Shown: positions 44,281 to 53,020 of the stretch, piece by piece
Numbering within the stretch: position 1 is the first letter of the stretch
Layout of the letters: each line of letters opens with the position of its first letter
Origin: Caenimonas aquaedulcis
GTDB lineage: Bacteria; Pseudomonadota; Gammaproteobacteria; Burkholderiales; Burkholderiaceae_C
Assembly (NCBI RefSeq): GCF_015831345.1
Contig: NZ_JADWYS010000001.1
Location: 2,056,118 to 2,120,117, forward strand
DNA length: 64,000 nt
Direction of reading: 5' to 3'
The notes under the pieces: generated by a model
What the model was told of the DNA's origin: nothing
Database searches by the model: none
Seen by the model: the letters and a program-made list of their open reading frames with translations, nothing else
Position numbers and translations under genes: made by a program

Positions 44281-47063
44281 GCGTTCGCTCCCGCCTTACG
44301 TTTCTTGGCTTCGGCCGGCAAATCCGCGGCGGTCATCTTGGTATAAAGGTCGAACAGCTTCTCCAGCCGCTCGGTGTCGTTCTTGAAGCGGCGACCAATG
44401 TAAATGCGCTCCAGCACCTCATCGTTGTGCTTATGAGCAGCCCGTAGTTCACTAGGCATGCTGTCGGGATCGTAGAGATCAGCGATGGTAGCGGGGAAGT
44501 GATGCTCGCGTGCGATCAATATGTCCTCGGCACAGCGAGTCAAGTCGGCCTTGTTTTTCTCAGTCAATGGCGGAAGTGGGAATGTGTTGTAGCAGGTCGC
44601 GGAGGTATAGCGAAGATCACTTTTTAGCTTCCCCGCAACAGCTCTTACCCAGCTCATATGTAGTGTCGAAGACATTATTGCCAGGACATACAAGCTCGCA
44701 TTCTGAACAATGCTCGCCGCATTGTTGATGATGTACTCATCAGAGAGATATCCCGCGGTAATGAACTCTCGGCGCTCCGAAAATACCGTGGGGACAATGA
44801 TCTGGCGCCCCTCTCTCTTGTTAATCCAAGCAAACTTATGCGCTCGGTTCGCCGCGGTGCGTGCGCGTGTCCCAGCGTTCCGACGGTAACTGCGAACGGC
44901 CTCAACTCTTTTTGCTATTTCGGGGTGCTCAAGTGCCTTGTTGAGCTCTTCATCGCGAATCCACAGGCACCAACGCTGCGTTCCACGGATAAACTCGGAC
45001 GATCCTAGATAGGGTCTGACGAATCGAGCTGTGTCTTCTGATCCACTCGCGCTGACCTGCTCACAACTGAGTTTGTCCAGAATCAAATTGCCCCCGTCTA
45101 AAGCACCGCTTCCGTCGGTGATCTCCGCGTCAAACCCAATAGGTACCTTCCGCCCTTTGACGAATACGTTGCTTGCGTTCAACAAGTACGCATTGATCTG
45201 AGAAACCTCACGGACTCGGGTTTCGCCATTCTCGTCGGTTTCAAACAACCTTCTCTTGCCAGCAGCGTCGGATGTGATGCCTACCACGATGACAATAACG
45301 CCGGCATTGTGGCTCGCTAGGTTTGACCATTTGAACGATGTATGCGCAAAGGCGATGCTTTGGCCGTGTCCGAATACGATGGGCCAGAGGATGGAGGCCT
45401 GTAAGCCTTGGCAAATGGAATTCGTCGTCACGAAAGCTGTGGCGCACCGGCATCTATCGCCGTACTGCGCTGCCTTGATAACCCAAGCCGCAACATAGTC
45501 GAGAGCTCTCCAGTCCTGTGCCTTGTGAGAGGCGATCGCTCCCAAATCCTCGGTCTGCTCCGTCGTCCTCCAATTGCTTCCCTTGTAAGGGGGATTCCCG
45601 CAAATGTAGGTCTCGCCGCCCTCGTTCTCGAAGTCGATCTCAGCTTGGTCAAGCGGGGTTCCGAATAGGTCATCGGCCTGGATTTTCACGCCCGTTCCGC
45701 TAGGCGGGCAGATGCTCAGCCAGTCGAGTCGAAGCGCATTTCCACAAGTGATCCAGTTTTCACTGCGCAAAGGCAGAAACTCTGCCAACGCCAGCTTCTG
45801 CCCGCGATAGAGCACGTCACATTGGTACTCGGCGATGACCAGGGCGAGGCGAGCGATCTCTGCCGGGAAGTCACGCAGCTCGATTCCTCGCAAATTGGTG
45901 AGCGGGATTTCTGAAGCATGATCTGGCTCTCCGCGCCGCCGGTTGATCTCTGCTTCTATCGCGCGCATTTCCTTGTACGCGATGACAAGAAAATTGCCGG
46001 AGCCGCAGGCCGGGTCGAAGACCCTGATTTTCGACATACGCTTGCGTAAGTTGAGCAAGGTGCGGGGATTGTCACTCGCCTCGTCCAGGCGCGCGCGGAG
46101 ATCGTCGAGGAATAGCGGATTCAGCACCTTGAGGATATTGGGGACGCTTGTGTAGTGCATCCCCAGCTCGCCGCGCTCTTCGTCTTCGGCAACCGCCTGA
46201 ATCATCGACCCGAAGATGTCCGGATTGATCTTGGTCCAATCAAGGCCGCCGACGTGCAGCAGGTAAGAGCGGGCGATCTTGCTGAACGTAGGCACGTCCA
46301 TGCTGCCGGAGAAAAGGCCGCCGTTCACATACGGGAAATCATCGGCCCAGCGGGGAATATTGGCGGCTGTTCTGTCCGCACCCGCCTTGGTATTCATGGC
46401 TAGGAACAGCGTACTCACCACCTGGTGGGTATTCGATGAGTCCTTTGCGCTCATTCGCGCAATCGTCTCAGTGAATTTGCCTCTGCCAACAAAGATGTCT
46501 GTGTCTTCGGCAAAGAAGCAGAAGATTAGCCGTGCCATGAAGTGATTCATGTCGTGGCGGCGCTCTGCCCTGCCCCAGTCCGGGTTGTCTTTCAACAGTT
46601 CGACATAGAGTCGATTTAGACGGCTTGTCGCCCGGATATCGAAGGCGTTCTCGCTAATCTGACGGACGGTGCTGATACCCGCCAGAGGTAGAAAGAAGCC
46701 GAAGTGGTCGGGGAAATCTTTAAAGGCGCAGGCGACGGTCTCGCCGCTAGTCAGGTCTTCGGCCTCGAAGTCCTCTCCGTCGGTGGTGAGAATGAACTTC
46801 GCCTTAGCCTTGGCGGTTGCGGGGCTGGCCTTAAGTGCGGCCAGCGTTTCGGTCACTGTGCCAGGGTCTGCGGCCGCAATGTGGATGTTGTTAGTCTGAA
46901 GAACGCCCCCGAGGTCGGATTTGTTAGAAGTCCCGGCGCGTAGCCTTTTAATCGTCGTTTCCTTGTTGCCGAAGGCCTCAAGGAAAGAGTAGGGGAAGTT
47001 AAGCGCATCAAACGGGCGGTCAGCCAGGTCGGTGATGGCTTGTTCAATCTCAACTGCATTCAA
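44277..47063 (-). CDS. MmeI-type class I DNA methyltransferase
   Basis: 928 residues from TTG at 47063 (LNAVEIEQAITDLADRPFDA), preferred because GGAGGGG precedes it; a GTG at 47126 would add 21 residues. Residues 60-350 are the helical MmeI-like spacer (HFGFFLPLAGISTVRQISEN). AdoMet motif I is FDPACGSGNFLVIAYKEM, and the amino-methylation motif is ICGNPPYKGS (NPPY), so it methylates adenine or cytosine N4. The C-terminal third is a target-recognition region. I see no obvious D-ExK nuclease site at the N-terminus, so cleavage may come from the GIY-YIG partner. Confidence 0.85.
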   Translation of the reverse strand: MNAVEIEQAITDLADRPFDALNFPYSFLEAFGNKETTIKRLRAGTSNKSDLGGVLQTNNIHIAAADPGTVTETLAALKASPATAKAKAKFILTTDGEDFEAEDLTSGETVACAFKDFPDHFGFFLPLAGISTVRQISENAFDIRATSRLNRLYVELLKDNPDWGRAERRHDMNHFMARLIFCFFAEDTDIFVGRGKFTETIARMSAKDSSNTHQVVSTLFLAMNTKAGADRTAANIPRWADDFPYVNGGLFSGSMDVPTFSKIARSYLLHVGGLDWTKINPDIFGSMIQAVAEDEERGELGMHYTSVPNILKVLNPLFLDDLRARLDEASDNPRTLLNLRKRMSKIRVFDPACGSGNFLVIAYKEMRAIEAEINRRRGEPDHASEIPLTNLRGIELRDFPAEIARLALVIAEYQCDVLYRGQKLALAEFLPLRSENWITCGNALRLDWLSICPPSGTGVKIQADDLFGTPLDQAEIDFENEGGETYICGNPPYKGSNWRTTEQTEDLGAIASHKAQDWRALDYVAAWVIKAAQYGDRCRCATAFVTTNSICQGLQASILWPIVFGHGQSIAFAHTSFKWSNLASHNAGVIVIVVGITSDAAGKRRLFETDENGETRVREVSQINAYLLNASNVFVKGRKVPIGFDAEITDGSGALDGGNLILDKLSCEQVSASGSEDTARFVRPYLGSSEFIRGTQRWCLWIRDEELNKALEHPEIAKRVEAVRSYRRNAGTRARTAANRAHKFAWINKREGRQIIVPTVFSERREFITAGYLSDEYIINNAASIVQNASLYVLAIMSSTLHMSWVRAVAGKLKSDLRYTSATCYNTFPLPPLTEKNKADLTRCAEDILIAREHHFPATIADLYDPDSMPSELRAAHKHNDEVLERIYIGRRFKNDTERLEKLFDLYTKMTAADLPAEAKKRKAGANA

Positions 47064-47383
47064 GCTCCGCCCCTCCGGGTATTTTGGTGCGTATTTCGGG
47101 TACCCCCCCGATGCTGAGCCCACCACGACCGAGGTCAGACAACCAAAGGGACGTTTACTCCCCCAACTGAAAGTGTGCCGCGCTTGAATCCTAACCTACT
47201 CGTCTCTCCGTTCAGCTCAACCGTGCTCTTCCCTGTGCCAAGGGCGAGTGCACGCGCTAACTCGACACAACGTGGCTACCCACCCAGAACTGTGAGCGCT
47301 CACTCACTTGATGTCGTTGCGACTGAGCTTGCGGCACTATTGCCCTTCGGATAACATTCACGCAATTCACGTGAGATAACTAA
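47064..47383. promoter_or_regulatory. Divergent promoter region with a perfect 12-bp palindrome
   Basis: This 320-base gap separates the methyltransferase operon (minus) from the STAS-like operon (plus). GTGAGCGCTCAC at 47292-47303 is a perfect palindrome, and CACGTG occurs again near 47369. A candidate -10 (GATAACAT) lies at 47350. No credible gene is seen in it. The palindrome may be an operator, perhaps for the winged-helix domain of the first plus-strand gene; inference. Confidence 0.5.
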
Positions 47384-47971
47384 ATGAATCCTGCCACCGT
47401 CATCGATGTGCAAGTCCTCTACGGCTCGAAGACGCTAGCCGGCACCGGGGCCGGAAAAGCCTTCTTACCAAAGCTGATTGAGCAGTGCGCCAGCGTTCCC
47501 GCCCAAGCACTTGCGGCGGTGGATCTGCGGAAGACAGACCTGGTCACCGCGTCCTTCTTTCGCTCATCGTTTAAGGCGCTACGAGACTACGGTCGAAATC
47601 AGGCCGACTTCTATGTCGTCCATCTGTGCCGCGACAAGGCGACCATCGAGGAGGTCGCAGCCTACGCGGGTGATGTCAGCGACGCATTTCTCTTCGGCGA
47701 TATTGACGGGCACGGAGAAATCGTCCGACCATTCCTAGTTGGTGCGCTCGATGACAAACAGCGACGTGCGCTGGACGCAATCACGGAACTCGGCGAAGCT
47801 GATGCCTCCACGCTTTTTTCGCGTTACCCAGAAAATCCGCCACTCTCCACGTCGGCCGCGTGGAGCAACCGTCTTGCGGCGCTCTCACAAAAGGGGCTTA
47901 TCTGCGAGCGCGTCGATGGGCGTTCCAAGTTCTACCGGCCGATCTTCAAGGAAATCAGGCATGGGGTTTAA
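47384..47971 (+). CDS. STAS-like (DUF4325-type) protein with C-terminal winged helix
   Basis: 195 residues, MNPATVIDVQVLYGSKTLAG. Residues 20-115 have the STAS-like DUF4325 features: VDLRKTDLVTASFFRSSFKA and a DFYVVHLCRDKATIEEV strand. Residues 125-190 form a winged helix (DKQRRALDAITELGEADAST...AAWSNRLAALSQKGLICERV). In other genomes DUF4325 proteins sit with GHKL-type ATPases like SpoIIAA/SpoIIAB; here such an ATPase lies 1.5 kb on. It probably both binds a partner ATPase and regulates DNA. First gene of a plus-strand operon, overlapping the next by 11 bases. Confidence 0.65.
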   Translation: MNPATVIDVQVLYGSKTLAGTGAGKAFLPKLIEQCASVPAQALAAVDLRKTDLVTASFFRSSFKALRDYGRNQADFYVVHLCRDKATIEEVAAYAGDVSDAFLFGDIDGHGEIVRPFLVGALDDKQRRALDAITELGEADASTLFSRYPENPPLSTSAAWSNRLAALSQKGLICERVDGRSKFYRPIFKEIRHGV

Positions 47972-48320
47972 CTACATCAATTCGCAGGCGAAGAGCCATA
48001 CCAAGGCGTGGAGTGACCGGTTCACGCAGTCCGCCGACAACCTCTTCGCGCTGCCTGCAAACCCCATTGAGCGCACGTTTGTGGCGAAATCGGGTGGGGC
48101 GCTGAAAGTGGCTGAAGGTGAAATCGTCCACGTGCGACGCATCGAAACAGGTCTCGTTGTTTTCCAGGGGCTGACGCCGCTGGCGGCCGCAGACAAGCCT
48201 TCGCTGGCCCTGTTTGAGATGGTCGATTCAAAGCATGGCGTGATGCGGGGCGTGGTTACGGAGGTAATTTCCGAGGCCAATGTGATGATCGTCAAGGTCT
48301 CTGAAGGAGCCACCAAGTGA
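47961..48320 (+). CDS. Hypothetical small protein (119 aa)
   Basis: MGFNYINSQAKSHTKAWSDR from ATG at 47961. The second half (LKVAEGEIVHVRRIETGLVV, GVMRGVVTEVISEANVMIVK) is beta-rich and may be a small barrel of the OB or SH3 kind. It overlaps both neighbours (11 bases before, GTGA after), tying it into the operon. No family recognised. Confidence 0.6.
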   Translation: MGFNYINSQAKSHTKAWSDRFTQSADNLFALPANPIERTFVAKSGGALKVAEGEIVHVRRIETGLVVFQGLTPLAAADKPSLALFEMVDSKHGVMRGVVTEVISEANVMIVKVSEGATK

Positions 48321-49489
48321 TCGACAAAGCTGACGCCCAATCTCTCATCCGCACCCTGTGGCACAACCGCGGCGAACCGCCGGCGATGGGATGTCGTGAT
48401 TGTCCCGATCGCCCCGAATGCGGCGGACTCCAGGTGTCGGCGTCGTTGTTCGATTGCATGGATCACTGCACCTGTGTGGATCGTCAGGCGTGTCAGAAGG
48501 TATGTCCCAACAATCGACACTTTGTCGCGCGCATCCACGAGGTGCGCGGCTTTGGGTATGACGACATCGAGCGCCGTCGCGGCATTCCGCTCGTGCAATT
48601 ACCGACGTTCGCCCATCTGCTGTTCACCTACCCAAAAATCTCGAACCTCGTTCAACTCCCTGTAGCTGCGATTCCGCTAAGCGATGCATTCAATCGGTCA
48701 GGAAAAGGTGGTACAGCGCTCACCCGCAGCGAGGTCGACAGCCGCTTTCGGTTGGCGGCCAAGACGCCTCTGATCTTGTCCGGCGTCGGGCTTGACCGGA
48801 AGATCGAAAAGTTTTGGGGTGTGACGCGTGGCCGATCAGAATTGCTTGCCGGTATCCGCGCTTTAGATCCGCTGATGGTGACTACGCCGAACTACAGCGT
48901 CACGCTCGACGCTCCACGCCACGATGCAATGCACAGCTTGAAGCGCATCTTATTGTCTTGGTCGGAACTGCACGACGCCGGCCTCCGCACAGCCCTGCAC
49001 CTCAACGCCGTTACGGATCGCGACTACGGTCGCATGGCGGAGTTTCTGAGCGCTCATTCGGAAATCCGCGCTGTAAGTGTCGAATTTGAAACTGGAGCGG
49101 CTCCCGAGGAGCAGGGCGTCTACCACGCTCAACAGCTCGATGAACTTGTTCAACGGATTGGGCGGCCTCTTCATCTTGTCTTTAGGGGCGACGCACGTTG
49201 GGTTCCCATGCTGCAGAAGAGTTTCCCAAGCATCACTGCTCTAAACGGCTCAGCTTCTATCAGGACCCGAATGAGAAGGCGGGCGGTCTTAGCAGGTGAG
49301 CAGTTGAGTTGGGCAAGCGCGCCGACGCAAGAAGGAGAGGCTTTGGATGAACTGCTCGCACACAACCTGCGCAGCGTGAGCCTGTGGTTCAGCGCGAAGA
49401 CGATTGCTCCGGTGCCGTCCCGGAAGAAAGCGCCGCTAGAAGTACGTCCGAAACGTCACGACGAGGCCCGGCAACCGGGCCTTCTGTGA
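48317..49489 (+). CDS. Cys-rich protein with probable alpha/beta-barrel domain
   Basis: 390 residues from GTG at 48317 after GAAGGAG. Eight cysteines cluster at residues 26, 29, 35, 47, 51, 53, 59 and 63 (GCRDCPDRPECGG, then CMDHCTCVDRQACQKVCPNN), a ferredoxin-like or zinc-binding pattern. Residues 90-330 alternate strands and helices (TPLILSGVGLDRKIEKFWG, NYSVTLDAPRHDAMHSLKRI, LHLNAVTDRDYGRMAEFL, PLHLVFRGDARWVPMLQKSF), suggestive of a barrel like DUF4417 or tRNA-guanine transglycosylase relatives. That likeness is weak. Its end overlaps the convergent GHKL gene by 54 bases. Confidence 0.55.
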   Translation: MIDKADAQSLIRTLWHNRGEPPAMGCRDCPDRPECGGLQVSASLFDCMDHCTCVDRQACQKVCPNNRHFVARIHEVRGFGYDDIERRRGIPLVQLPTFAHLLFTYPKISNLVQLPVAAIPLSDAFNRSGKGGTALTRSEVDSRFRLAAKTPLILSGVGLDRKIEKFWGVTRGRSELLAGIRALDPLMVTTPNYSVTLDAPRHDAMHSLKRILLSWSELHDAGLRTALHLNAVTDRDYGRMAEFLSAHSEIRAVSVEFETGAAPEEQGVYHAQQLDELVQRIGRPLHLVFRGDARWVPMLQKSFPSITALNGSASIRTRMRRRAVLAGEQLSWASAPTQEGEALDELLAHNLRSVSLWFSAKTIAPVPSRKKAPLEVRPKRHDEARQPGLL

Positions 49490-50254
49490 AATCGTAGGCG
49501 CCCTTTCCATAAGAGCCTTGCCGCTGACTTCGAGCGAATAGTCTCCGCTGCGTAAGCGAATTTCCGCGTCCAGTGAATTCAGCCCGCGAAACAAGGTGCT
49601 AAAGCCGTGCCCGCGGCCCTCGCCGTCCGCTGTCGTCGAGAATCGCGATGTCCCGTCCCGAACTGCCAAGGCCAAGGCCATTCCAGCATCAGAAAGATAC
49701 GCATAGGCTGGATTTTGTCTCAGGCTTGCCATAACACCCATCCCTGCATCACTCACGGAAATGTCAAGGTATTCGGGTGTTCCTAGAAATCCCACGATGC
49801 CAGTCCGGGGTGCGCCGGAGTGCTCAAAAACATTGTCAAGCATCTCACCCACCGCCCCGCACACCAGACCCTTGGTTTGCGATCCGTTCCGCTTGAACTT
49901 CATCATGCGGCGCGCCTCAGTATCGAAGGCCAAGAGAGCCGGCCTGAAAGCGTCGGCACTTACTGCATCAAGGCACATGAATCCCGCTGCTTGCTCCGCC
50001 TGGTTGCAGGTGAATGTCTGCAATGGCGATTTGCGGGCGTTTCGTAGGGGAGTGGCTATGTGCCGTGGCAACCGCTCTTTCGCGAATTTTGACCAGCTTG
50101 CGCTGCTCTGTGCGAGCGACGCGACCTCCAAGATTGGACCAAGCGAGTTGATAACCAGGTCGGCCGCTGCCGCCTTTTCAAACTCGACCCCATGATCCGC
50201 CGCGAGAGCGGCTGTATCCAGCCTCCTAAAATTAGCTAATAAATCAGTGGGCAT
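49436..50254 (-). CDS. GHKL (histidine-kinase-like) ATPase
   Basis: 272 residues from ATG at 50254; longer starts exist without ribosome sites. The Bergerat-fold motifs are GAVGEMLDNVFEHSG (N box), LDISVSDAGMGVMASLR (G1) and GRGHGFSTLFRGLN (G2-like lid). No histidine phosphoacceptor or receiver is present, so it resembles SpoIIAB-type or conflict-system ATPases more than a sensor kinase. It likely works with the STAS-like protein at 47384. It is convergent with the Cys-rich gene, their coding ends overlapping by 54 bases. Confidence 0.72.
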   Translation of the reverse strand: MPTDLLANFRRLDTAALAADHGVEFEKAAAADLVINSLGPILEVASLAQSSASWSKFAKERLPRHIATPLRNARKSPLQTFTCNQAEQAAGFMCLDAVSADAFRPALLAFDTEARRMMKFKRNGSQTKGLVCGAVGEMLDNVFEHSGAPRTGIVGFLGTPEYLDISVSDAGMGVMASLRQNPAYAYLSDAGMALALAVRDGTSRFSTTADGEGRGHGFSTLFRGLNSLDAEIRLRSGDYSLEVSGKALMERAPTISQKARLPGLVVTFRTYF

Positions 50255-50426
50255 GGCGAATGTTACTTGTTCGTCATCGGGACGGGGCAGACGGCCTTGA
50301 ATGAGAGAGCGCCCGCGCGATGTAGCCATACACATAGACAATCGATGGCCCGAACACGCCGGGTAACTCGTGACTGATCCTAGGTGTGGCGAGCGTGCGG
50401 CAAACAACTGTGCGAGGATTGGCCTG

Positions 50427-51512
50427 ATGAATCGAGACCTTTCCTTTAATAGGCGCGCCGTCGCAGGCCGTCGCGAGTACGTCCGAAACTTCTCCGTTGC
50501 TCATTCGGGAGATACCGAGTTTCAAGGGTTTTTAAAGTGCAAGTTGGTTCATCACCCAAACTATTCCACCATTGTCCCAGACCTCATTTTTCTTGAGGTA
50601 GCCTCCAAGCTGTTATGGATTCAACCGCTATTCTTTTTGGCATCACATGTCGGCTTTGATGAAGAGACGGGAGCGGGCCTGTTGATAGTGGATGTGGCGC
50701 ATGGTGCTCGCGTACAGGTTAGGTTTTCAAGCGACGCTGTGCGTACACATTTGACGGACGGAAGTCTGCTCTATGCCTGCACAGTTCACGGAGTTCCTTA
50801 CCTGCCGTCGCTCGCTACGGGGGAAGCCAGACTTCTGGGAAACGCCCCCCAAATTCGCCTCTTCCACCACACGTCAGCATCGGCCAAGCGAGATATTCGC
50901 AAATCCGGTTACTTTTGGACGTCGAGCTGGAACATCAAGGGAACGGAGAAGTTAGTCAATATCGCATATCTTTATCTCACGCCGCTCGACGAAATTTCGG
51001 AAGAGGCTGATCTGCTGCAGATCGCAATGGCCAGCAACGAAAAGATTGGATATCAGGTCGATCAGAATCAAGGTCCAGAGCCAGACCTGATTCTCAAGGT
51101 CTACCGCGGGAGCACCCGCAAACGCCGACACGTTCTGGCGGGCTGGGTTTCGTGTGACCAGATCTCACCTGCACCCATCTACCGTCATACGCCTACTGAC
51201 GGCGCTGTGTACTACGAGGTTGTGAGTCCATTTATTTGCCGGATGGGTGCTCACCCAGACAGCAAAATTTCGATAGTCGATCATGTGTTTATCGCTGATG
51301 CACCGAAGCAACTGGATTACGTCGTGGTTGGCGATGCGACATCGGTCGAAGGGCTGGCTGCGCCCTACACGGAGGAAAATACCACCCACATCTGGAAGAT
51401 CGTGCGAACGGCCCCGAACGATGATTTCGTGTCCTACTGGCGTGATCATGCCAACACGCCTGAATTTGCAGGCATTTCCGTGGAGCTGGCGCAAGTGGTG
51501 GCAGCTTCTTAG
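50427..51512 (+). CDS. Hypothetical protein, possible ADP-ribosyltransferase-like fold
   Basis: 361 residues from ATG at 50427 after GAGGA; GTG at 50370 would add 19 residues. Residues about 145-195 (IRLFHHTSASAKRDIRKSGY, FWTSSWNIKGTEKLVNIAYL) have the HxT/S and sG.f..S spacing seen at the start of ADP-ribosyltransferase and RES-like folds. No certain catalytic Glu was assigned. The rest (VHGVPYLPSLATGEARLLGN, VYYEVVSPFICRMGAHPDSK) is unrecognised. It is divergent from the GHKL ATPase with 172 bases between. Family assignment is weak. Confidence 0.5.
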   Translation: MNRDLSFNRRAVAGRREYVRNFSVAHSGDTEFQGFLKCKLVHHPNYSTIVPDLIFLEVASKLLWIQPLFFLASHVGFDEETGAGLLIVDVAHGARVQVRFSSDAVRTHLTDGSLLYACTVHGVPYLPSLATGEARLLGNAPQIRLFHHTSASAKRDIRKSGYFWTSSWNIKGTEKLVNIAYLYLTPLDEISEEADLLQIAMASNEKIGYQVDQNQGPEPDLILKVYRGSTRKRRHVLAGWVSCDQISPAPIYRHTPTDGAVYYEVVSPFICRMGAHPDSKISIVDHVFIADAPKQLDYVVVGDATSVEGLAAPYTEENTTHIWKIVRTAPNDDFVSYWRDHANTPEFAGISVELAQVVAAS

Positions 51513-51542
51513 TTCACCACCGTATTGGGTTAGCGCTTGTCT

Positions 51543-52295
51543 ATGGAACAGTCCATCGAACTGAAGCATAAGGCTCGTTTGCTTGCGATCGTATGCGTGC
51601 CACATGAACATCGCGTTGCTTGCCAGCAACCAGGGTGTGGGCATGGCGTTTACGCCGCAATCCACGTGGTCGAAGACAGCGGCGAATTGATAGTACTAGG
51701 GTCGACCTGCTTCTCCCGTCGCTACGGTGCCGCTGATGCGCTGGGCGCTGCGAAGTTCGGTGCCGGAGGGGGTCGCTTGCTCACAGACGATGAACGGGCG
51801 CTACTAGCCGCAAACACCCGCGACTTGCTTTCCCGATTTGAGGCAGAAGCGCAGACGGCAGCCAATTCGCGATTGGCCGATCAACGTGCACGCGAGTTGG
51901 CCAGACAGGAGCTTACTTGCGAGCGCCGAAACGCCAGTCCGTATTCGCCCGAGCCTACACCGTTGCAGCAACAACCAACCCTCCCCAGCTTTTCTCGTTC
52001 CGGGTCACGACCTTGGCCTTGGCAGCACCCGAGCCGCACGTCTGTCGCCTTGCTCGAAGCGCCTGGCGGGGCAAAGTGGATCCGCGTGGAACACTGCGAC
52101 TCGTCCCAGAAGCTAGTACCTTGGCCAGCATTCGAAGGTTGGGAGACTGCACTCCCCAAGGAACTCGGCGTTCCGGATCTATCCATAGCTGCTATCGCCG
52201 TGCATGACATAGTCGAAGCACTCGCATTGCTCAGACGAATCGGATTCGCTGGCCCGTACGTTGGCACTTGGCCGGCAGTTTTGCGACGAACCTAG
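51543..52295 (+). CDS. Hypothetical protein with N-terminal Cys/His zinc motif (250 aa)
   Basis: MEQSIELKHKARLLAIVCVPHEHRVACQQPGCGHGVYAAI; the pattern C-x9-C-x4-C...GSTCFSRRYG suggests a zinc site within the first 60 residues. A helical AQTAANSRLADQRARELARQ stretch follows, then a proline/Ser linker and a C-terminal VALLEAPGGAKWIRVEHCDS domain. 30 bases after the previous gene, so perhaps one transcript. Not recognised. Confidence 0.55.
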   Translation: MEQSIELKHKARLLAIVCVPHEHRVACQQPGCGHGVYAAIHVVEDSGELIVLGSTCFSRRYGAADALGAAKFGAGGGRLLTDDERALLAANTRDLLSRFEAEAQTAANSRLADQRARELARQELTCERRNASPYSPEPTPLQQQPTLPSFSRSGSRPWPWQHPSRTSVALLEAPGGAKWIRVEHCDSSQKLVPWPAFEGWETALPKELGVPDLSIAAIAVHDIVEALALLRRIGFAGPYVGTWPAVLRRT

Positions 52296-52359
52296 TATGG
52301 CTATGACGTCGGACCAGAGTTCAATTCCCGAACCTGTGAGGCGGCATCGGGAAAGGCTG

Positions 52360-52902
52360 CTAGTTGAAAGTCTCACCCACGCCCCGGTCCGGAAATTCCG
52401 CCAACGTGGCAGCCACAAATGGGACCAGCCGCAAAAAATAGTCTAGGCCAACGTCCTTCGCGTAAATCACCGTACCATCATTCTCGGTGATTGATGTGCA
52501 GCGAATCACCTCGAACCGATCCGAAATTGGAAGCCCATATAAATATCGTGTCATTTGAGTAGCTCCATTCATTTGTTGCGTACCATGATTCGCGCAAAAC
52601 AGAACTTCGAGTCTCTCTGCGTTGTCATTACCGTCTCCGGTTGAAATGCATGCCTGCACGATTAAATTAAGCTCAACGGGCGTGCCGCAGTCGTGCTCTA
52701 GCTGATGAAGAATGTTTGTCTCCCTCAACAATCTTTCAAGCATCGAATTAACTTGAGCAGCGTTCCGCCGAACGGGTTTAGTTTTTCCGGACGAAAGAAA
52801 TGAAAGACCGCTGCTGAATTTATAGGCATCTATTTGCCTCATTGATTTGCACTTCGTTGGACGTGTAGATGTGATACGCTTTTTCCATGCGCCATCTTGC
52901 AT
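52360..52902 (-). CDS. Hypothetical protein (180 aa)
   Basis: MQDGAWKKRITSTRPTKCKS at 52902; an ATG at 52842 (MRQIDAYKFSSGLSFLSSGK) is equally possible. Helix RNAAQVNSMLERLLRETNIL then strands VELNLIVQACISTGDG, LEVLFCANHG, FEVIRCTSIT, GTVIYAKDVGLDYFLRLV. A/T-rich codons mark it as island DNA. No family recognised. Confidence 0.5.
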   Translation of the reverse strand: MQDGAWKKRITSTRPTKCKSMRQIDAYKFSSGLSFLSSGKTKPVRRNAAQVNSMLERLLRETNILHQLEHDCGTPVELNLIVQACISTGDGNDNAERLEVLFCANHGTQQMNGATQMTRYLYGLPISDRFEVIRCTSITENDGTVIYAKDVGLDYFLRLVPFVAATLAEFPDRGVGETFN

Positions 52903-53020
52903 TTCAAGCCATCACAACTCGACTTTCCTGGCCCACCTGACTCGTCTTTCCGAGTCAGCGAGCATGCCAAGCCTGTCTGCTGTAGACGGGAGGGTGGGCC
53001 TGCATTTAGGAGAGGCTCAT

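Noticed and set aside
47064..47126. Extended GTG start of the methyltransferase at 47126
   Set aside because: The added segment (VGSASGGYPKYAPKYPEGRS) lacks family similarity and the TTG at 47063 has a strong GGAGGGG site.
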